60,000 nt of DNA from Tubulanus polymorphus. Lineage: Eukaryota > Nemertea > Palaeonemertea > Tubulaniformes > Tubulanidae. Positions within the stretch are counted from its first letter, which is position 1, and each line of letters begins with the position of its first letter. Both the position numbers and the translations under genes were made by a program. The notes under the pieces are model-generated. The model was not told the DNA's origin. It was given only the letters and a program-made list of their open reading frames with translations, and ran no database searches. Below are positions 12,322 through 24,959 of this stretch, piece after piece. The stretch lies in contig NC_134034.1 of assembly GCF_964204645.1 (NCBI RefSeq), positions 5,205,414 to 5,265,413 of the forward strand, given 5' to 3'.

Positions 12322-15000
12322 CTAAGAAGTGCAGTAACAAAAGAACTCTGGTGACTTAATACGTCTTCCGGATCTTGTATGGTTGGAATTATCTACTGGT
12401 TTGTCTACCGGGTATCTGTACATTGCCCTAGATAGATTTTCAGTATACGGTGTACATGTGGTTTGATGAATATCTAGTAACCTACACAGTTCTTTCAACA
12501 AGCGAAATTGAAAATTTCGTCCTTGATCAGTGTGTAAATATTCTTGGAGAACCAAACCGTGAAATGAATTCGTCTACTAGCTTCTTCGCCAATGTATCGG
12601 CTTCCCTGTCAGAGCAAATGCTTCGACCCGTAGTCGCTTACAACAAATAACCATCATTTATCTCTGGTAAAAAGCCTAAAATAGCAAGAGCAATTCGTTC
12701 AAACGTTTCGCCTACGTTGTATTATATTATACATAACGTCTGTGCAGAAGTAGCAGTTGCATGAACTTGTCTTAAGACTTCTTTTCGGTACTCAGAAGAT
12801 TAGAATAAATGTCAAAAGAAATGGAAGCGGCCTCAAAACGAAAGAGATCGCCGGATTTTTCGACCGTTGTGAGAGATGTTCCAGTCGATCTTATGACTAG
12901 ACATCACGATATCCTTTTTGCAAAACACAGTAATGATATCACAAGCCAGAGAAAAAATGGGCATTGAAGAAATGTGTAACACAAAAGCTTGCATCCTACG
13001 AAGCTGCAGTGCGCCGAGAACAGGGGAAGACAGAGGATGCTTGAATTCCGCCAGAGCCAAAATGGTGAGTGAGGAATATGAGATGAAGATAGAACCAGTG
13101 TTAACCAGGGAAACTGTGCCAGGTAATTTAAGCGTCTACTATTCATTCACTTTAAGCAAAGATAATTGATGACACTATTAGGTTGGCCTAAACACGGATA
13201 AGCCTCTAACCATGGTTAGGCAAACAGGGTTTTCCTAAGCCCGCCCCAAGTAATAGTTGAAATATTTCACAAAAGCTACAACTGCCAATAACTCTCTTCG
13301 AGTAACACAGTACTTTCTGTTTTTGATGAACAGCGACTCCCACAAAGCAATTATCCTCTCTATTCCATCTTGTATTTGGCTAACCTACGTCACCTATTGT
13401 TAAGGCCGAAGCATCTCTGTCTTATACAAAAGGGAGGTCCAGATCGGGAAATGCTAATAAAGACGCATTTATAAGCATCTTCTTAAGAATTTGAAACGCG
13501 TCTTCGCATTCAGTCGACCAGGTAAAAGGTTTTCCTTTCTCAGTTAGTCCATGCGAAGGTTTAGCAACGCTTGCAAAACCTTCACAAAATGAACGATAGT
13601 AAGAAGCCAATTCTAAGAAGGATCTAATTTTGGTAACGTTTTTGGGAGTCGGCCAATTCTTAGCCGCTCTACTTCTATCGTCGCTACAGATAATTCCTTT
13701 GGAAGAAATGGTGTGTCCCAGGAAACGAACTAATGTTTAAAAAAATCGCATTTCTTGGGTTTGAGTTTCAACCCAGCCATCCTTATACGATCAAAAACTA
13801 TCCGAAGATCCTGTACCATTGACGCAAAACTATTAGCACGGACTAAAACATCTAATTAGGCAAACGTTAATTCAGGAAATAAACCGCTGAAGATTTTTAC
13901 CATTAATCTCTGAAATGTAGCTCCACTATTCTTTAACCCCATCGGCATTTTTCGAAATTGAAAGAGTCCCTTGCCTCCTACTACAAAAGCCGTTTTCTCT
14001 TTCGAGTCTTCGTGCACCCTCACTTGCCAGAAGCCCGAAACTAAGTTCATCGTACTGAAATGTTTTACGCTCAATGATATATAGTATCGTCGATCCTCGG
14101 AAGTGGATAACTGTCTGCTCTGGTTACTTCGTTAACTTCTCTGTAATCGAGACATAGCCGGATAGTATTATCGGATTTCCTGACTACAACAATACTACTG
14201 CACTGAGGACTTTCAGATTTCTAAATGACTTTTGCTTCTCGTCAATTAATTTGTTAACTTCTGTTGGTGTTGCTATTGGTAATATCCTAAACCGTTGTTT
14301 GATAGGTGGCACCTGTCCAACTTCAATGTAATGAGTAACCCCCTCTCGCTTCGCCAAGATCGAGATTGGTTCTCGCAAAAATATCTGAATATTCGGTCAG
14401 TAAGCTTTTTACTACAAATGACTCAGATTCATCGAGTTCTGCGCAACTAAGATTATATAAGTCTTCTAAAAATTCTGGTATGTCTTCCTTCGATTTCGAG
14501 GTATTTTCATTCTCCTTTGAGTGATAACCGCTTTTATTTCATTCAATGCCCCTAATGGAGTTTCACTATACACTACCCTTGGTTTGTCACTTAGATTCGT
14601 CGCTCTAATAGCGTAGGACTTCTTGTTCAAATCTACTAATTCTTTAGCAACGGAAAGATCTGTGCCAAGTTTCCAACTATTTGACGTTTCTAAAATGGCT
14701 CACTTGCCATCAGGTCGAATCGAGTTGATATGCGAGGTAATTATCACCTCCGACATGGCGGGAATAACATCTTTCTTCAAGCTTCTGACTTCTGACTTAG
14801 GTTAGTTCATCTTTCGTTTATCATCTGACCTTGGTATATCTGGCAGTTATAAGGGTTAAAAGTCAATCCCTTATATGGTGTCGTCTGATATATCGGCTAT
14901 TAGGACATCCCATTTAATAGATTCTTCAAACAAGCCTCAAAATCATTGGAAATATAATATGATGAATTTGATAATGTAACAAGTACAACAGTAGGTTTGC
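12322..15000 (-). pseudogene. Decayed Ty3/gypsy-like retrotransposon pol
   Basis: Minus-strand fragments lie in pol order. The protease tail sits near 14940-14880 (IADISDDTI) and the protease-RT linker at 14800-14480. The RT start is at 14378-14184 (GQVPPIKQRFRILP), the RT palm at 14074-13856 ([16 protein letters not shown]) and the RNase H start at 13610-13422 (FTWSTECEDAF). The last integrase fragment is at 12555-12322 (LHTDQGRNF, with the core-domain Asp of the second DDE position). Most of RNase H and integrase is missing, and stops and frameshifts are frequent. The element is old. A Myb-like fragment lies in opposite orientation inside it at 12822-13048. Confidence 0.8.
12822..13048 (+). 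pseudogene. Myb/SANT-like DNA-binding domain fragment (NAIF1/Harbinger-accessory type)
   Basis: The plus strand starts MEAASKRKRSPDFS and continues with VDLMTRHHDILFAKHSND, matching the pattern of Myb/SANT-like domains found in NAIF1 and in the accessory protein of PIF/Harbinger transposons. After residue 48 the frame shifts; the following frame (KCVTQKLASYEAAVRREQ) continues the same domain, then stops. The fragment is only the N-terminal domain. It probably marks a Harbinger-type remnant that landed in the gypsy element. Confidence 0.5.
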
Positions 15001-18000
15001 TAATTTAATTTGAAGTTGTTTGTGACAATATCTGTTACGCCTTTTTCCATTTTGGTATTATTAATTTGCCCAGATTGGCCACACTTTTTATGACGACCAA
15101 ATAGTTTCCATCCGAAATGAAATTTAAAATTTCAGTTATAAGATGTTTTGTACAAAAATGATAAAGCTAATATTTGTTCTGTTTTCTTTTCTAATCGCAG
15201 TGCCCAATTATATTTTCCTCCGAGCAAGTTATGTTGAAAGTTTTTCCGTCGGTCGTTGGTGCTTCTTCTTTCTAAGATTATTGAAATTAGAAGAAACAAT
15301 ATATTACGCGTGTTCTTTGAGTTTACTTTTGATAGTAGATATTGTGTGTATTCATATGAGGGAGATACTCAGTGATGAATACATCTTGTGAAATGAAATT
15401 CTTTTTAAGCCAATGCTCTTTTTTCTTGTTTGAAGTTCTATACGCATTTGAACTACCGTTATGACCTAAACTATATTTCAAAGCCATCATCCTTTTCTTA
15501 TAATTTGCTTTTATCTGTGTTTGTATTGAAATGATTAGAATTCAATCAGGGAAGTGTTGAAAAGGTTTGCACTCCCCTGATTCAAAGGTATACACTTCCC
15601 TGATTCAACTTAGCTTCTTCGAATTTATACATACCTTGCTTCTGTATCTCTTTTGTTCTTTTGGTACGATTCTATTTCTCTATTGATGGTATTTCGACTT
15701 ATTTGTGTACCCATTTTATTTAATTCTTCCTCTATCAGCAAAGTAGAATTTCATTCTCTGCAGCTGTAACAGTGACAATAATGATTCTAAGTAATTTGCA
15801 CGAGCAGTCTCATAACAGTGTACCATTTTCGTGGCTTTCATCATGTTTTGTTCCATATTACTCTTAACTTTAACTAAATCCTAGGGAAAATACTTTTCCC
15901 TTTTACTTTTCCATCTAGTAGAATTAGGATTTAAGATTAAGATCGTAATTTAACTATTTACTCTAGATAGTTTCCATTCCGCCGTCATTGTTGTACCCTT
16001 TCTTTTTGTCAGCATTGATTCTCCTACAAATACGAATAGTTTATTAAGTTACCGAATTTTATATATTTTTCATAACTTAACTCGAATACATGTTATTCAG
16101 TTGATACCTTTGTTTATCAGGCTCTATTCTACAAGAAAGAGAAAGCAATTTAAGAATCACTAGTTAGAAATTATTTAATACCGTACTCATAAAGCACGGC
16201 TAGAGGTAATGGTATACCTTGGTCGGTTAGTGTTAGATCTGTCAATGACATATTTTGCCTTGAAAATGATAGCCTCCACTGAAAATTGAATGTTTGGATC
16301 TCTTATTTCTTATCTTTATTATGTTTTGTTAGGTAATGCCTTTGTTTTATTTTTACAGAAACAAACATACCTGTAATTGCAATGCGTCAAATTTGTCTGA
16401 GCAGAAGAGATTGCTTGCAGGTGTCAGCACCTTCCAGCATAAATATTTTTCAAAGAAGTCAAACGTTCAATTATTACTTTTTATGATCAAAAAATTGTTT
16501 TTAATTCATTGTTATATTGTATGTTGTTATAAATTACAAAATCTAATTAGATTCAGATCAAATGTAGTAAAGCGATCTTGATGTAGGTGACAGAGTGGTA
16601 CATGAAAAACACAACACAGCAGCATACGGTCAGTTACTACCACATTCAACCACATTCGTTCACCTAAAACCTAAAAGGTAATTATTAAATATGATGTTTC
16701 ACGATAATGCCCATGGATTTAAAATATCAGTTTAGCACCAGCTGGCAGGATGACGTGATCCCGTACACACATACCTACCCATTGCATTTTACAAACTTCA
16801 ATATTTTCGATATGTAGGTATATCGGGCCTGACCCTCAATGACCTCAAATTTCCTCGCCTTCTGTTATCAATTTCTTCCTATGTTTTCGTTTGGTGGTTT
16901 TCTTCAGCGCTGCCATGTACAAAATTTCACGGGGCATGTTTACTTAACAAAAAATAAAGAAAATATGATAAAAAAATAAAGATAAAATAATTCATTATTT
17001 CATTCTATTATTAATATTATTTTTATTTGTTTCTATTATTTCAATTGGATAGAATATCAGTTTTTGTTTGTTTTTTTTCGAAGTTATTGCTGAAACTACA
17101 CGAATTATTAGACACTTTGATATGTAATCAGTCAGGACTATTTTGTAACTTTTGGTAAATATTTTTTTAAATTTGTTTGTACTCGTCGAAATATTGTATC
17201 AAAGCTTCTAACTCTTGATGTCTAGGAAGAATAATTTCAGAATTTCCATACAGATTCGAATATATGTTCCCAAGACAATGATTTCTGTAGGTAATGGACG
17301 TGGTCATTGGCTGGTCATCAACATGCTGGAAGTCCTGTTGAGTACCTATGAGAAAAAGTTTTCATTTCAAAGGGGATCATTTCTTTAATACTTATTTTTG
17401 CGATTATGATTTCATATCATTTGGATGCTTACATTGGGTAGCAGTGAATGAAGTGCGTCCAGTAGGTGGTCCATATTTAGCAAATGCCTTGCCGAGTTAT
17501 ATATGAGTAGTATTCAGCAAATACCTTGCCGAGTTATATATGAGTAGTACCTGAAATGAATGTCATTGTCATTCCATGTCCATAACGAAGAAATATTGAA
17601 AACCGGTAGCTCTTACCATATGTTTTTTCATCAGACTTTTTCTACATTTCGCTTAGCGGTATTCAGTTGTTCAAGTTAATGTATGCACGATTCCGAAGAA
17701 AACATATGAATAGAATGGGCCGTGCCAAACTTTCTTATCGTGTCAATGACGTGGTGATGAAGGTGACAGTGAAGGGTGAGAAGTGTTGCAGGATAGAATT
17801 TGTGTCAACCAAAATTTAAGAAATCTATGTGGACGGTTCTTGCCATTCCTCATTCGTATTAGAATTGTAGACTACAAAGATTAACATTTTATATTTTCAA
17901 ACGTTACATTTTGTGCCTACGATTAACACTTACTTCCTACAAGTTTACAGTAGTTGAAGAATTTACTCCTCTGATGCACGCCAAGCATACCCCGCAAGCA

Positions 18001-18360
18001 AAAAATTAATGGAGAATTAATGAATTTCACCCTTAAATCAAGATTATAAGTATGAAGGTAATATTTGTTTCTCTTAATTAGAAAGGCTTTTCTATTTATT
18101 TCATTGAATACTTACTTTTATAACCATACTTAATGTAGACGTATGATTTCATGTTGCTACGGATCAAATGGGTTTTTCTCTCTTCTGAATAAACATTCTA
18201 AGGGTGCTTTAATGCATGCTCATCTCTCTTTGATAATTTCTTTTTCATGCACTGATAAGTTACATTCAGCTGGTGGCATATTTTCATCAATAAGCTGAAA
18301 AAAAATAAAAATAATGAAATAAGCAAAAGGTTCATGCGATATGGTTATCTTATAGTCACG
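15001..18360. other. Long AT-rich stretch without a supported gene
   Basis: The longest open frames (15143-15391 and 16336-16581, plus) have no recognisable domain, and their hydrophobic runs reflect T-rich DNA. The part next to 15000 may contain unrecognisable gag of the gypsy element. A short imperfect repeat of 'cctgattcaa' with 'acttccctg' lies at 15540-15605, and a tandem duplication at 17479-17550. Confidence 0.5.
17479..17550 (+). repeat. Two-copy tandem duplication of about 36 bp
   Basis: The unit agcaaatgccttgccgagtt plus atatatgagtagta occurs twice in a row with one substitution (atgcc versus atacc). It is a simple local duplication. Confidence 0.85.
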
Positions 18361-18384
18361 TCTCGTTAATGTGGAAGAAATTCC

Positions 18385-18515
18385 CGATTCCGTGACGTCA
18401 TCGCGTGTGACGTCATTTGCTTATTATTCAAAATGGCCGCCGCCACGAATTTGAAGCAAAGACCGTTTTTTCCCGATTAAAACATCTATTTTGGTTATCA
18501 TCGATGCTTCTGCAG
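18385..18515 (+). promoter_or_regulatory. Promoter-like cluster: two CRE sites, YY1-like ATG context and first-exon donor
   Basis: Two perfect cAMP-response elements (TGACGTCA) at 18393-18400 and 18408-18415 are followed 18 bp later by CAAAATGGCCGCCGCC. That context resembles YY1/TISU-type initiators of animal housekeeping genes. A good splice donor (CTGCAG/GTAATT) lies at 18515/18516. CpG is enriched compared with the surrounding DNA. The ATG at 18433 opens only 15 codons before a stop, so it could be a uORF. Prediction is by motif only. Confidence 0.5.
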
Positions 18516-19103
18516 GTAATTATTGATATTTAGCAAACGTAATACTAATTTCTCGTCGAATTCAGATATTTAGATCAGCTGTCTGTGTTTAAGTCGTCGA
18601 AAAATGCCGGAAATTAAAAAAAAAATTCGCGGATTTGAAAGATGCACCCAAGTTAGATCATCTCAATTTTCATGACCGTAATCGATTAACATCGTCTAAA
18701 TTCGCATTTTCACAGGGCATCAAATGCTTCGTTTTATTATCTCGTGCTATTTTCTGGTGATTTATTGCATGTTTAGATCATTTTCTTGAAATATGGCCTA
18801 GGCTATAGAGGTGCTTCCTGATTCAGTCTACACATGCCTAGGCCTAATCTTTTTTTGGCATAACTACACTGTTGAAATGTATTTCATCCTATGAAGAATA
18901 GAAACTATCATTCCTCAGAATATGGCACCGGTTTATTTGCTGTAATCCATCGTTGCTTGTGATCCTTGATGAAATAAGCCCATGATAGGCTATGATGCGA
19001 ATCCTTTAAATTTTTCAGGGAGAAGCTACAGATTCCTCGAAAGATGATGTTGATGAGTAACAGTAACAACGATGAGATTGATTGAATTAGTATGATAAAT
19101 AAA
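18433..19103 (+). other. Possible small spliced transcript
   Basis: Downstream of the promoter-like cluster are a donor at 18516, an ATG at 18604 followed by a run of ten A, and a good acceptor (tttttcag) at 19018. The candidate last exon starts at 19019 and encodes an acidic tail GEATDSSKDDVDE before a stop at 19058-19060, then AATAAA at 19098-19103. A 44-codon open frame (FADLKDAPKLDHLNF...) follows the A run but joins the ATG at 18604 only if the run were one A shorter. The pieces look like a tiny gene or a non-coding RNA. I cannot name it. Confidence 0.35.
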
Positions 19104-19233
19104 ATAGGATAAACATTTATTTTGTCAATAATAAGAAGTCATCATATTATTATCAATAACAAATAAATCAACATTTTCTCATGTAAATCAACAATATTAA
19201 GATATTCTTTTATAATTCAATCACAGTTTAGTA

Positions 19234-19378
19234 ATTACAATATTTACACTTGTGTTGACTTAACACAGTCTTATTCCTGTGTAATAATTTACAATATTTA
19301 CACTTGTGTTGACTATACACAGTCTTATTCCTGTGTAATTATTTACAATATTTACACTTGTGTTGACTATTTATAATA
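19234..19378 (+). repeat. Tandem repeat, about 60 bp unit, 2.5 copies
   Basis: The unit has the form acaatatttacacttgtgtt + gactatacacagtcttattc + ctgtgtaat. It contains an internal inverted element (acacag/ctgtgt) that could form a small hairpin. The copies are nearly identical. Confidence 0.85.
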
Positions 19379-20060
19379 TTTACAAAAGTAAGGTATCGGT
19401 TCCATGCAAAATACATTGCCAAACATTAATTTTGTTATCTGTAGGTAAATGGAAAGAGTGATGGAAATAAAAGAAAAGTTTGTTTGGCAGACGCAAGCCT
19501 GGACTTGAAATGTTTGCTGTTGTTGCTGAAACAGCACTTTTTCGTATTTTTGAGCATTTCAAGGAAGAAAGGTTTGTAGGTAAATATCAACGTTTTAACT
19601 AATAGTCTTGATATTTGATTGCTGTTTACACGGTCATTTAAGACACATGTTGAATTAGGATTTCTGTGAGATGGATAAGTAAATGATGAGTTAAATTATG
19701 TTGCATAGGGTTTAGATTTTAGATAAAGACCTTAATGTATCATTTCATTGTCATACGCTGTGGACTGAGTGATAACACTTGGCAATGTATTTCCATCACC
19801 ATCACTTAAAATGCAGCAGATTTTGTCACCAAAATACCATATACATTTTTTTTCAATTTGATATTTACTATGATTAATAATTTGAATTCACATGATTTTC
19901 ATTTGATTGATATAATTACAGTTTGCATGATTGTCTTTTGATCGAAAAATAATTTCAGTATGCATGATTGTTTGTTGTTTTATTCACATTCATTTTTTAT
20001 TTCAGATAAGATGCATCATGTTTCGGATCGAATTTACTGCAACTTTCCCGTTTGAGCTGA
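19379..20060. other. Spacer between tandem repeat and PHD transposase gene
   Basis: No gene is supported. The stretch probably contains the 3' UTR of the minus-strand transposase gene. Confidence 0.4.
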
Positions 20061-20749
20061 TTAGCAAGAAAAACTCCGAAAGTGTTGAGAATTGAATATA
20101 AGTGCCGCTCGCTTCGTTGTGTTTCGAAATCTGCAGAAGGAAATCACATCTGCATTTACGGAATTATGCTTGCCTTCGAGAACCTGCTCAGAAAAGATAC
20201 CAATGGATTTCCACCTTCGGAGGAATGGAGGAACCTCGAAGACAAGCACGTGGATTTTTGGAGTGATGGTTTGATTGGGAAAGTGTGCAGGAAACTTTTC
20301 ACCGAATTCATGACACAACTTGCACATGTGTTCTATTTCGAAAATCTTGCTGCATTTAAAAAGTGATGGATCTTGCTGAATGTGGCATAAAGATCATACA
20401 AATGATCGTAATCATTTGTTTGATCTTTTACCACAGACAGCAGCTTTTTAGGGGCGTCCACTTTGTCATTGATGAGGAACATCCGTCGAATATGATTCCC
20501 AACAAAACACAGAATGGTATGCCTGTCTCTGAACATGGAGATCATCTTCAAGCACTCGGTTAAGTGCCGTCTCGCAGGGGCCCATCAGTGATTTCACTTG
20601 TGTGAAAACGCTGGTGAGTTCCTGTCGAGAGGAAGAAAGACGGGCTTGAAGTGATCTCACACGCTCAGATTGCATCGCCACCTTTGTTGAATTGTTGGAA
20701 ATCATCTTCTCCGGCGATAGTCCCTCATCAATGCATTGCGCACAGACGT

Positions 20750-20918
20750 AGTCGACTGTCACATCCGGTACATTCTCAATGTAACCAGCACATTGATAAT
20801 GTAGCCATTTGTGACAACGGTCGCATACGATCCAATCAATCACCCTTGTATGGTTATCTGCGTTGAGAACGCAGATCACTGCATCGCAAGGGTCATTGAT
20901 GGGTTTATGGTGTCGCAA
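20750..20918 (-). other. PHD-type zinc finger domain inside the transposase gene
   Basis: Residue pattern: C near the start (PCDAVIC), then WIVCDRCHKWLHYQC and VDYVCAQCIDEG. It matches the C4HC3 order with the WLHYQC core typical of PHD fingers. PHD fingers read histone H3 tails, so it could guide insertion to chromatin. It lies between the second Asp and the Glu region. Confidence 0.7.
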
Positions 20919-22449
20919 ATTTTCAGGTGTTTTCTAAGTGATTCTAATTGAAACATTTCGCTCTTCACCTCATCATCTAAAGAAGCTACTTGTGCACTGA
21001 GCGTCTGCCACTTAGCGAACAGCTCGGGATCTCTAGTAGATAATGAATTTTGATCGAGCTCAGCACATAAATTTTCAAGTAGCTGGAATAATGTTAATCG
21101 AATGCCTAAAGATAAATGAAGGGGGCGGTACTAATTGGTTGAGATTATCGATGGGGAAGAGCATTGAATTGGATATACTGATTTTTCCTCTGTTGGAGGA
21201 GGTGTCAGTTCCGGAAATGTGGCTGTCAAAGTCTGCCTGATAGGTCGAAACGGTTCTTTGCTCTAACTGACACTCAGGGTTATCCAAAGTACCTCCAACA
21301 AGCATTGGTGTATGGGGAGATCCATCCCTTCGCCTGAGATTTGCGAGTTTAACGACAAACCACAAACAAGGGAATGCGTCCGAAGCTCCAATATGGCCCA
21401 TAGCATTGCACAACCAGCAGTAATCTCCGATAATGAACTTACTTATGTTGAAAATATGCTGCTTGCCCTCTTTGTCCTGAATTTGAATTGAATTTAGTTC
21501 GAAATATTGCTCAGAATATTGGCTGAAAATGGTCCGAATGTTTTCCGAGGAGTCGTAGGCTTCAAAGAAGGCGAGCAGTACCGTTTGGCCAATGCTATTG
21601 GGTGTACTAGAGTTGACGACCGAAAACGCCAGTTTAGTAATCGTACCCCTCTTGTCTGCACCAAACTTTATCCAGATCGAATCATTGTGTTCTGGATGAA
21701 ATTTCAGTTGGTCGGTCTGATAAAGTCTGGTACAGACTGCTTTGATTATAGATCGTAAGCAGGGTACACGAGCGTAAACTACCCCTGTCTTCTTCGATTT
21801 CGCTGAAACCAGCATTGGTATACTACCAACCTCTAGATTTAGGCTGCTCAATACGGCAGATTTATATTTTCGCATCGAGATCTGGCTAGGTAGTATATCT
21901 AAGCCATGCGATATCAAAAAACTTTTCATTTTGTCAATTCTGGTTTCAGGAATTCGAAGAAGTGTAACAACTAGGATTTTCAGTGCACTCGGGAACTAGC
22001 TCGTCAAAATAAATCCAAAGTCATCAATTCCATCTTGATAAAATATCTTTTGTTCAAATGTTTGGTCGGCTTCCGACCGACCGCAACAACTGCTCAGTAC
22101 AAACTGCCAACTAAAAGTGTGTGTTGTGTGCCTCATTCTGTTTCAACTGACTCTTATATCTATATATATATATATATATTCCTGCATAGTAACAAAAACT
22201 TAGGTATGAAAAACAAAGGTGACAGACAGTGAGTAGACAATTTGAGCAACAACATGCCATAAACAAAGACAGAAAGAACATATGACTAATTACTTTACAA
22301 ACACGACTAACAAATACATTTCTAAACAAAACAACAAGTTGCTATACTCCACTATACTTTCTCTGCGACTTTTGCATATACGCTAAAGTCGAGAAACTAC
22401 TACAGGGTTAAATCATGTAAAAAAAACTAGGAAAAAATACAATAGTATC

Positions 22450-22905
22450 CAACCATACTTGTTGACCAAGCGCAACAACGTTACAAAATTAAAAAAAAAA
22501 TCATATCTCTAACGTAACAATACTTGTTGACTATAAAGCCCAACAACGTTACAAAATCATTAAAAAACCGTATCTCGAACGTAACAATACTTGTTGACTA
22601 TAAAGCCCAACAACGTTACAAAATCATTAAAAAAACGTATCTCGAACGTAACAATACTTGTTGACTATAAAGCGCTACAACGTTACAAAATCATTAAAAA
22701 AACGTATCTAGAACGTAACAATACTTGTTGACTATAAAGCCCAACAACGTTACAAAATCATTAAAAAAACGTATCTCGAACGTAACACTACTTGTTGACT
22801 ATAAAGCGCAACAACGTTACGAAATCATTAAAAAACGTATCTCGAACGTAACAATACTTGTTGACTATAAAGCGCAACAACGTTACAAAATCATTAAAAC
22901 CTAAT
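22450..22905 (+). repeat. Tandem array, about 66 bp unit, 7 copies
   Basis: The unit contains aacaatacttgttgactata, aagcccaacaacgttacaaa and atcattaaaaaaacgtatct. Copies differ by few substitutions and A-run length. It sits inside the small LTR element, between the ORFs and the 3' LTR. Unit length and continuous repetition make it a minisatellite. Confidence 0.9.
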
Positions 22906-23245
22906 TACTCGGAATCTCATCTTATCTAGAAAACATGTACTACATAATATATGACAAATTACACAATGAACATAAAAAAACAATTACACAATCAACAAAA
23001 ACCACAATACTAGACATAAGTGCTCAAATTGTTTAAGAGATCTAAGGTATATATAATATGAAGAAAAAAAACAGACGGAGGGGTACGTGGTATTTCACAA
23101 TACATGTGAAACAAGGCATTTGACATTGAAATATTGACTAATCTGCTTGCACATTTGCCATCTCAATATCACTTTAGAGATGGTCGCGAGCGTATACAAA
23201 AGTTTAATAAGCATCAAATCAATGACGACACTATTCCTTTTATTC

Positions 23246-23795
23246 CTAAAAGTTATGTCTTTTTAATCGATCGCAAATGGAACACAAATTTTGGATTTTC
23301 GCATCGAGAATAGAAATATCGGCTGCGGTTTCCTCAGCAGAATACACATTATCTACTAAGATGCACTGATCAGTGACATGGTTAGGGATTTTTTCGAAAT
23401 TGAGATCCAGCTCAATCGCGCTAAAAACTGGGTAACTCACGAATTCAAGTAGCTTTGATGTGTCTAGTCGCTCCGGGTGTAAAATATCCACAAACAAATG
23501 CTCATCATCCCAGTCTAAGATGCCAACGTCGATTGGTGAACTAACTATCATTGGGCACTGATTCTCGCCCAGATTCATGCATATAACTTCTCTGATAATT
23601 CGGAGGTTTTTCCAATTTGTTTACGCTGATTGAACATTGTAAGCCTCGGCAGATCTCGAATTTTCTTCGCGGACTTTTGACGAGTTCGCTTCTCAGGATT
23701 CTAACAAAATCGGGCAAATTGTCCGATGATATAACAACGGTTGCAGCATGCGTCCTGTGCGTGACAACATGTCCGGCTCCAACAGTTGAGTCCAC
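23246..23795 (-). CDS. ORF(s) inside the small LTR element, unknown
   Basis: Two overlapping frames (23795-23541 and 23578-23246) encode acidic proteins with no recognised domain; the second ends with a Cys/Lys tail (NLCSICDRLKRHNF). In the region 23850-23690 another frame is cysteine-rich with the spacing CCNRCYIIGQFARFC, similar to the zinc-knuckle CGKCGHYARTC in the related miniature element at 57.5 kb. This suggests gag remnants with frameshifts. Function is not assigned. Confidence 0.35.
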
Positions 23796-24959
23796 GATTC
23801 TTGCAAAGTACAGCCATTACTTATCCAAAACTAGGCACAAGATTGTTAACCTGCAGTGCCTGTCAGATCTTGCCCACGGGTTCTCCACCAATTATAACAA
23901 CTAGGATTTTCAGTGCACTCGGGAACTAGCTCGTCAAAATAAATCCAAAGTCATCAATTCCATCTTGATAAAATATCTTTTATTCAAATGTTTGGTCGGC
24001 TTCCGACCGACCGCAACAACTGCTCAGTACAAACTGCCAACTAAAAGTGTGTGTTGTGTGCCTCATTCTGTTTCAACTGACTCTTATATCTATATATATA
24101 TATATTCCTGCATAGTAACAAAAACTTAGGTATGAAAAACAAAGGTGACAGACAGTGAGTAGACAATTTGAGCAACAACATGCCATAAACAAAGACAGAA
24201 AGAACATATGACTAATTACTTTACAAATACGACTAACAAATACATTTCTAAACAAAACAACAAGTTGCTATACATTCTGTTTCAACTGACTCTTATATCT
24301 ATATATATATATTCCTGCATAGTAACAAAAACTTAGGTATGAAAAACAAAGGTGACAGACAGTGAGTAGACAATTTGAGCAACAACATGCCATAAACAAA
24401 GACAGAAAGAACATATGACTAATTACTTAACAAACACGACTAACAAATACATTTCTAAACAAAACAACAAGTTGCTATAGAAGAAGATGCATCTGCAAGG
24501 CGTCTGATGGAGAGAGCTTGCTCATTGGGCCAATTTTGGCCGAATCGAGGGCCCCTCTGGTTAGGTCTGGATTCTGCTTGACGAAAGTCGCAAGAGTTGC
24601 AACAAACTCGTCAGAGCAGAATCCAGAGTCCACACGTGTGGACGTACTAACCAGAAAGGTCCTCAATCGATTAGCTCTCTCGACCAGAGACCTTCTAGAT
24701 GCATGCAAGGATGGCTTGCTTGGAACCGATACCTGAAAATAACACAATGATTTTGTTGAATTAAGTTTTCTTGCATAGATACATGTTTCATCCCTGCAAG
24801 TCACTTCCAGCAAGTCTTTTCGCAATTGGTTTTCCAAAGTTTGTTTTTCTTGAATTAGGGCCTTGATTTTTGCCTGCTGGCTTTGAATTTGGATGGATTG
24901 ATTATGTATAATAATTGGGTGATCAATTAACTGGACTTGCAGGGATGAAACATGGGATA

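Larger units (their letters stand above)
21963..24479 (-). mobile_element. Small LTR retrotransposon inserted in the PHD transposase exon
   Basis: Near-identical direct repeats flank a 1.55 kb interior: 3' LTR 21963-22346 and 5' LTR 23893-24272, with an extra partial LTR copy at 24273-24479. The target duplication is GAAGAAG (21956-21962 and 24480-24486). Next to the 5' LTR the minus strand reads TGGTGGAGAACCCG (23890-23877), a likely primer binding site. The interior carries a cysteine-rich remnant and an ORF, then a tandem array. There is no RT or integrase, so the element is non-autonomous. The LTRs contain a (TA)n run of different length in each copy. The interrupted transposase frame rejoins when the element is removed. 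Confidence 0.85.

Noticed and set aside
15143-15391. 82-codon ORF with hydrophobic segments as a membrane protein
   Set aside because: T-rich composition explains the hydrophobic run; no promoter, introns or homology seen.
20061-21929. RAG1-like identity for the PHD transposase
   Set aside because: The general order of acidic motifs is reminiscent, but no RAG1-specific motif was recognised and the resemblance is too loose.
22450-22905. CRISPR-like array
   Set aside because: Whole 66 bp units repeat without unique spacers and the genome is eukaryotic; it is a minisatellite.
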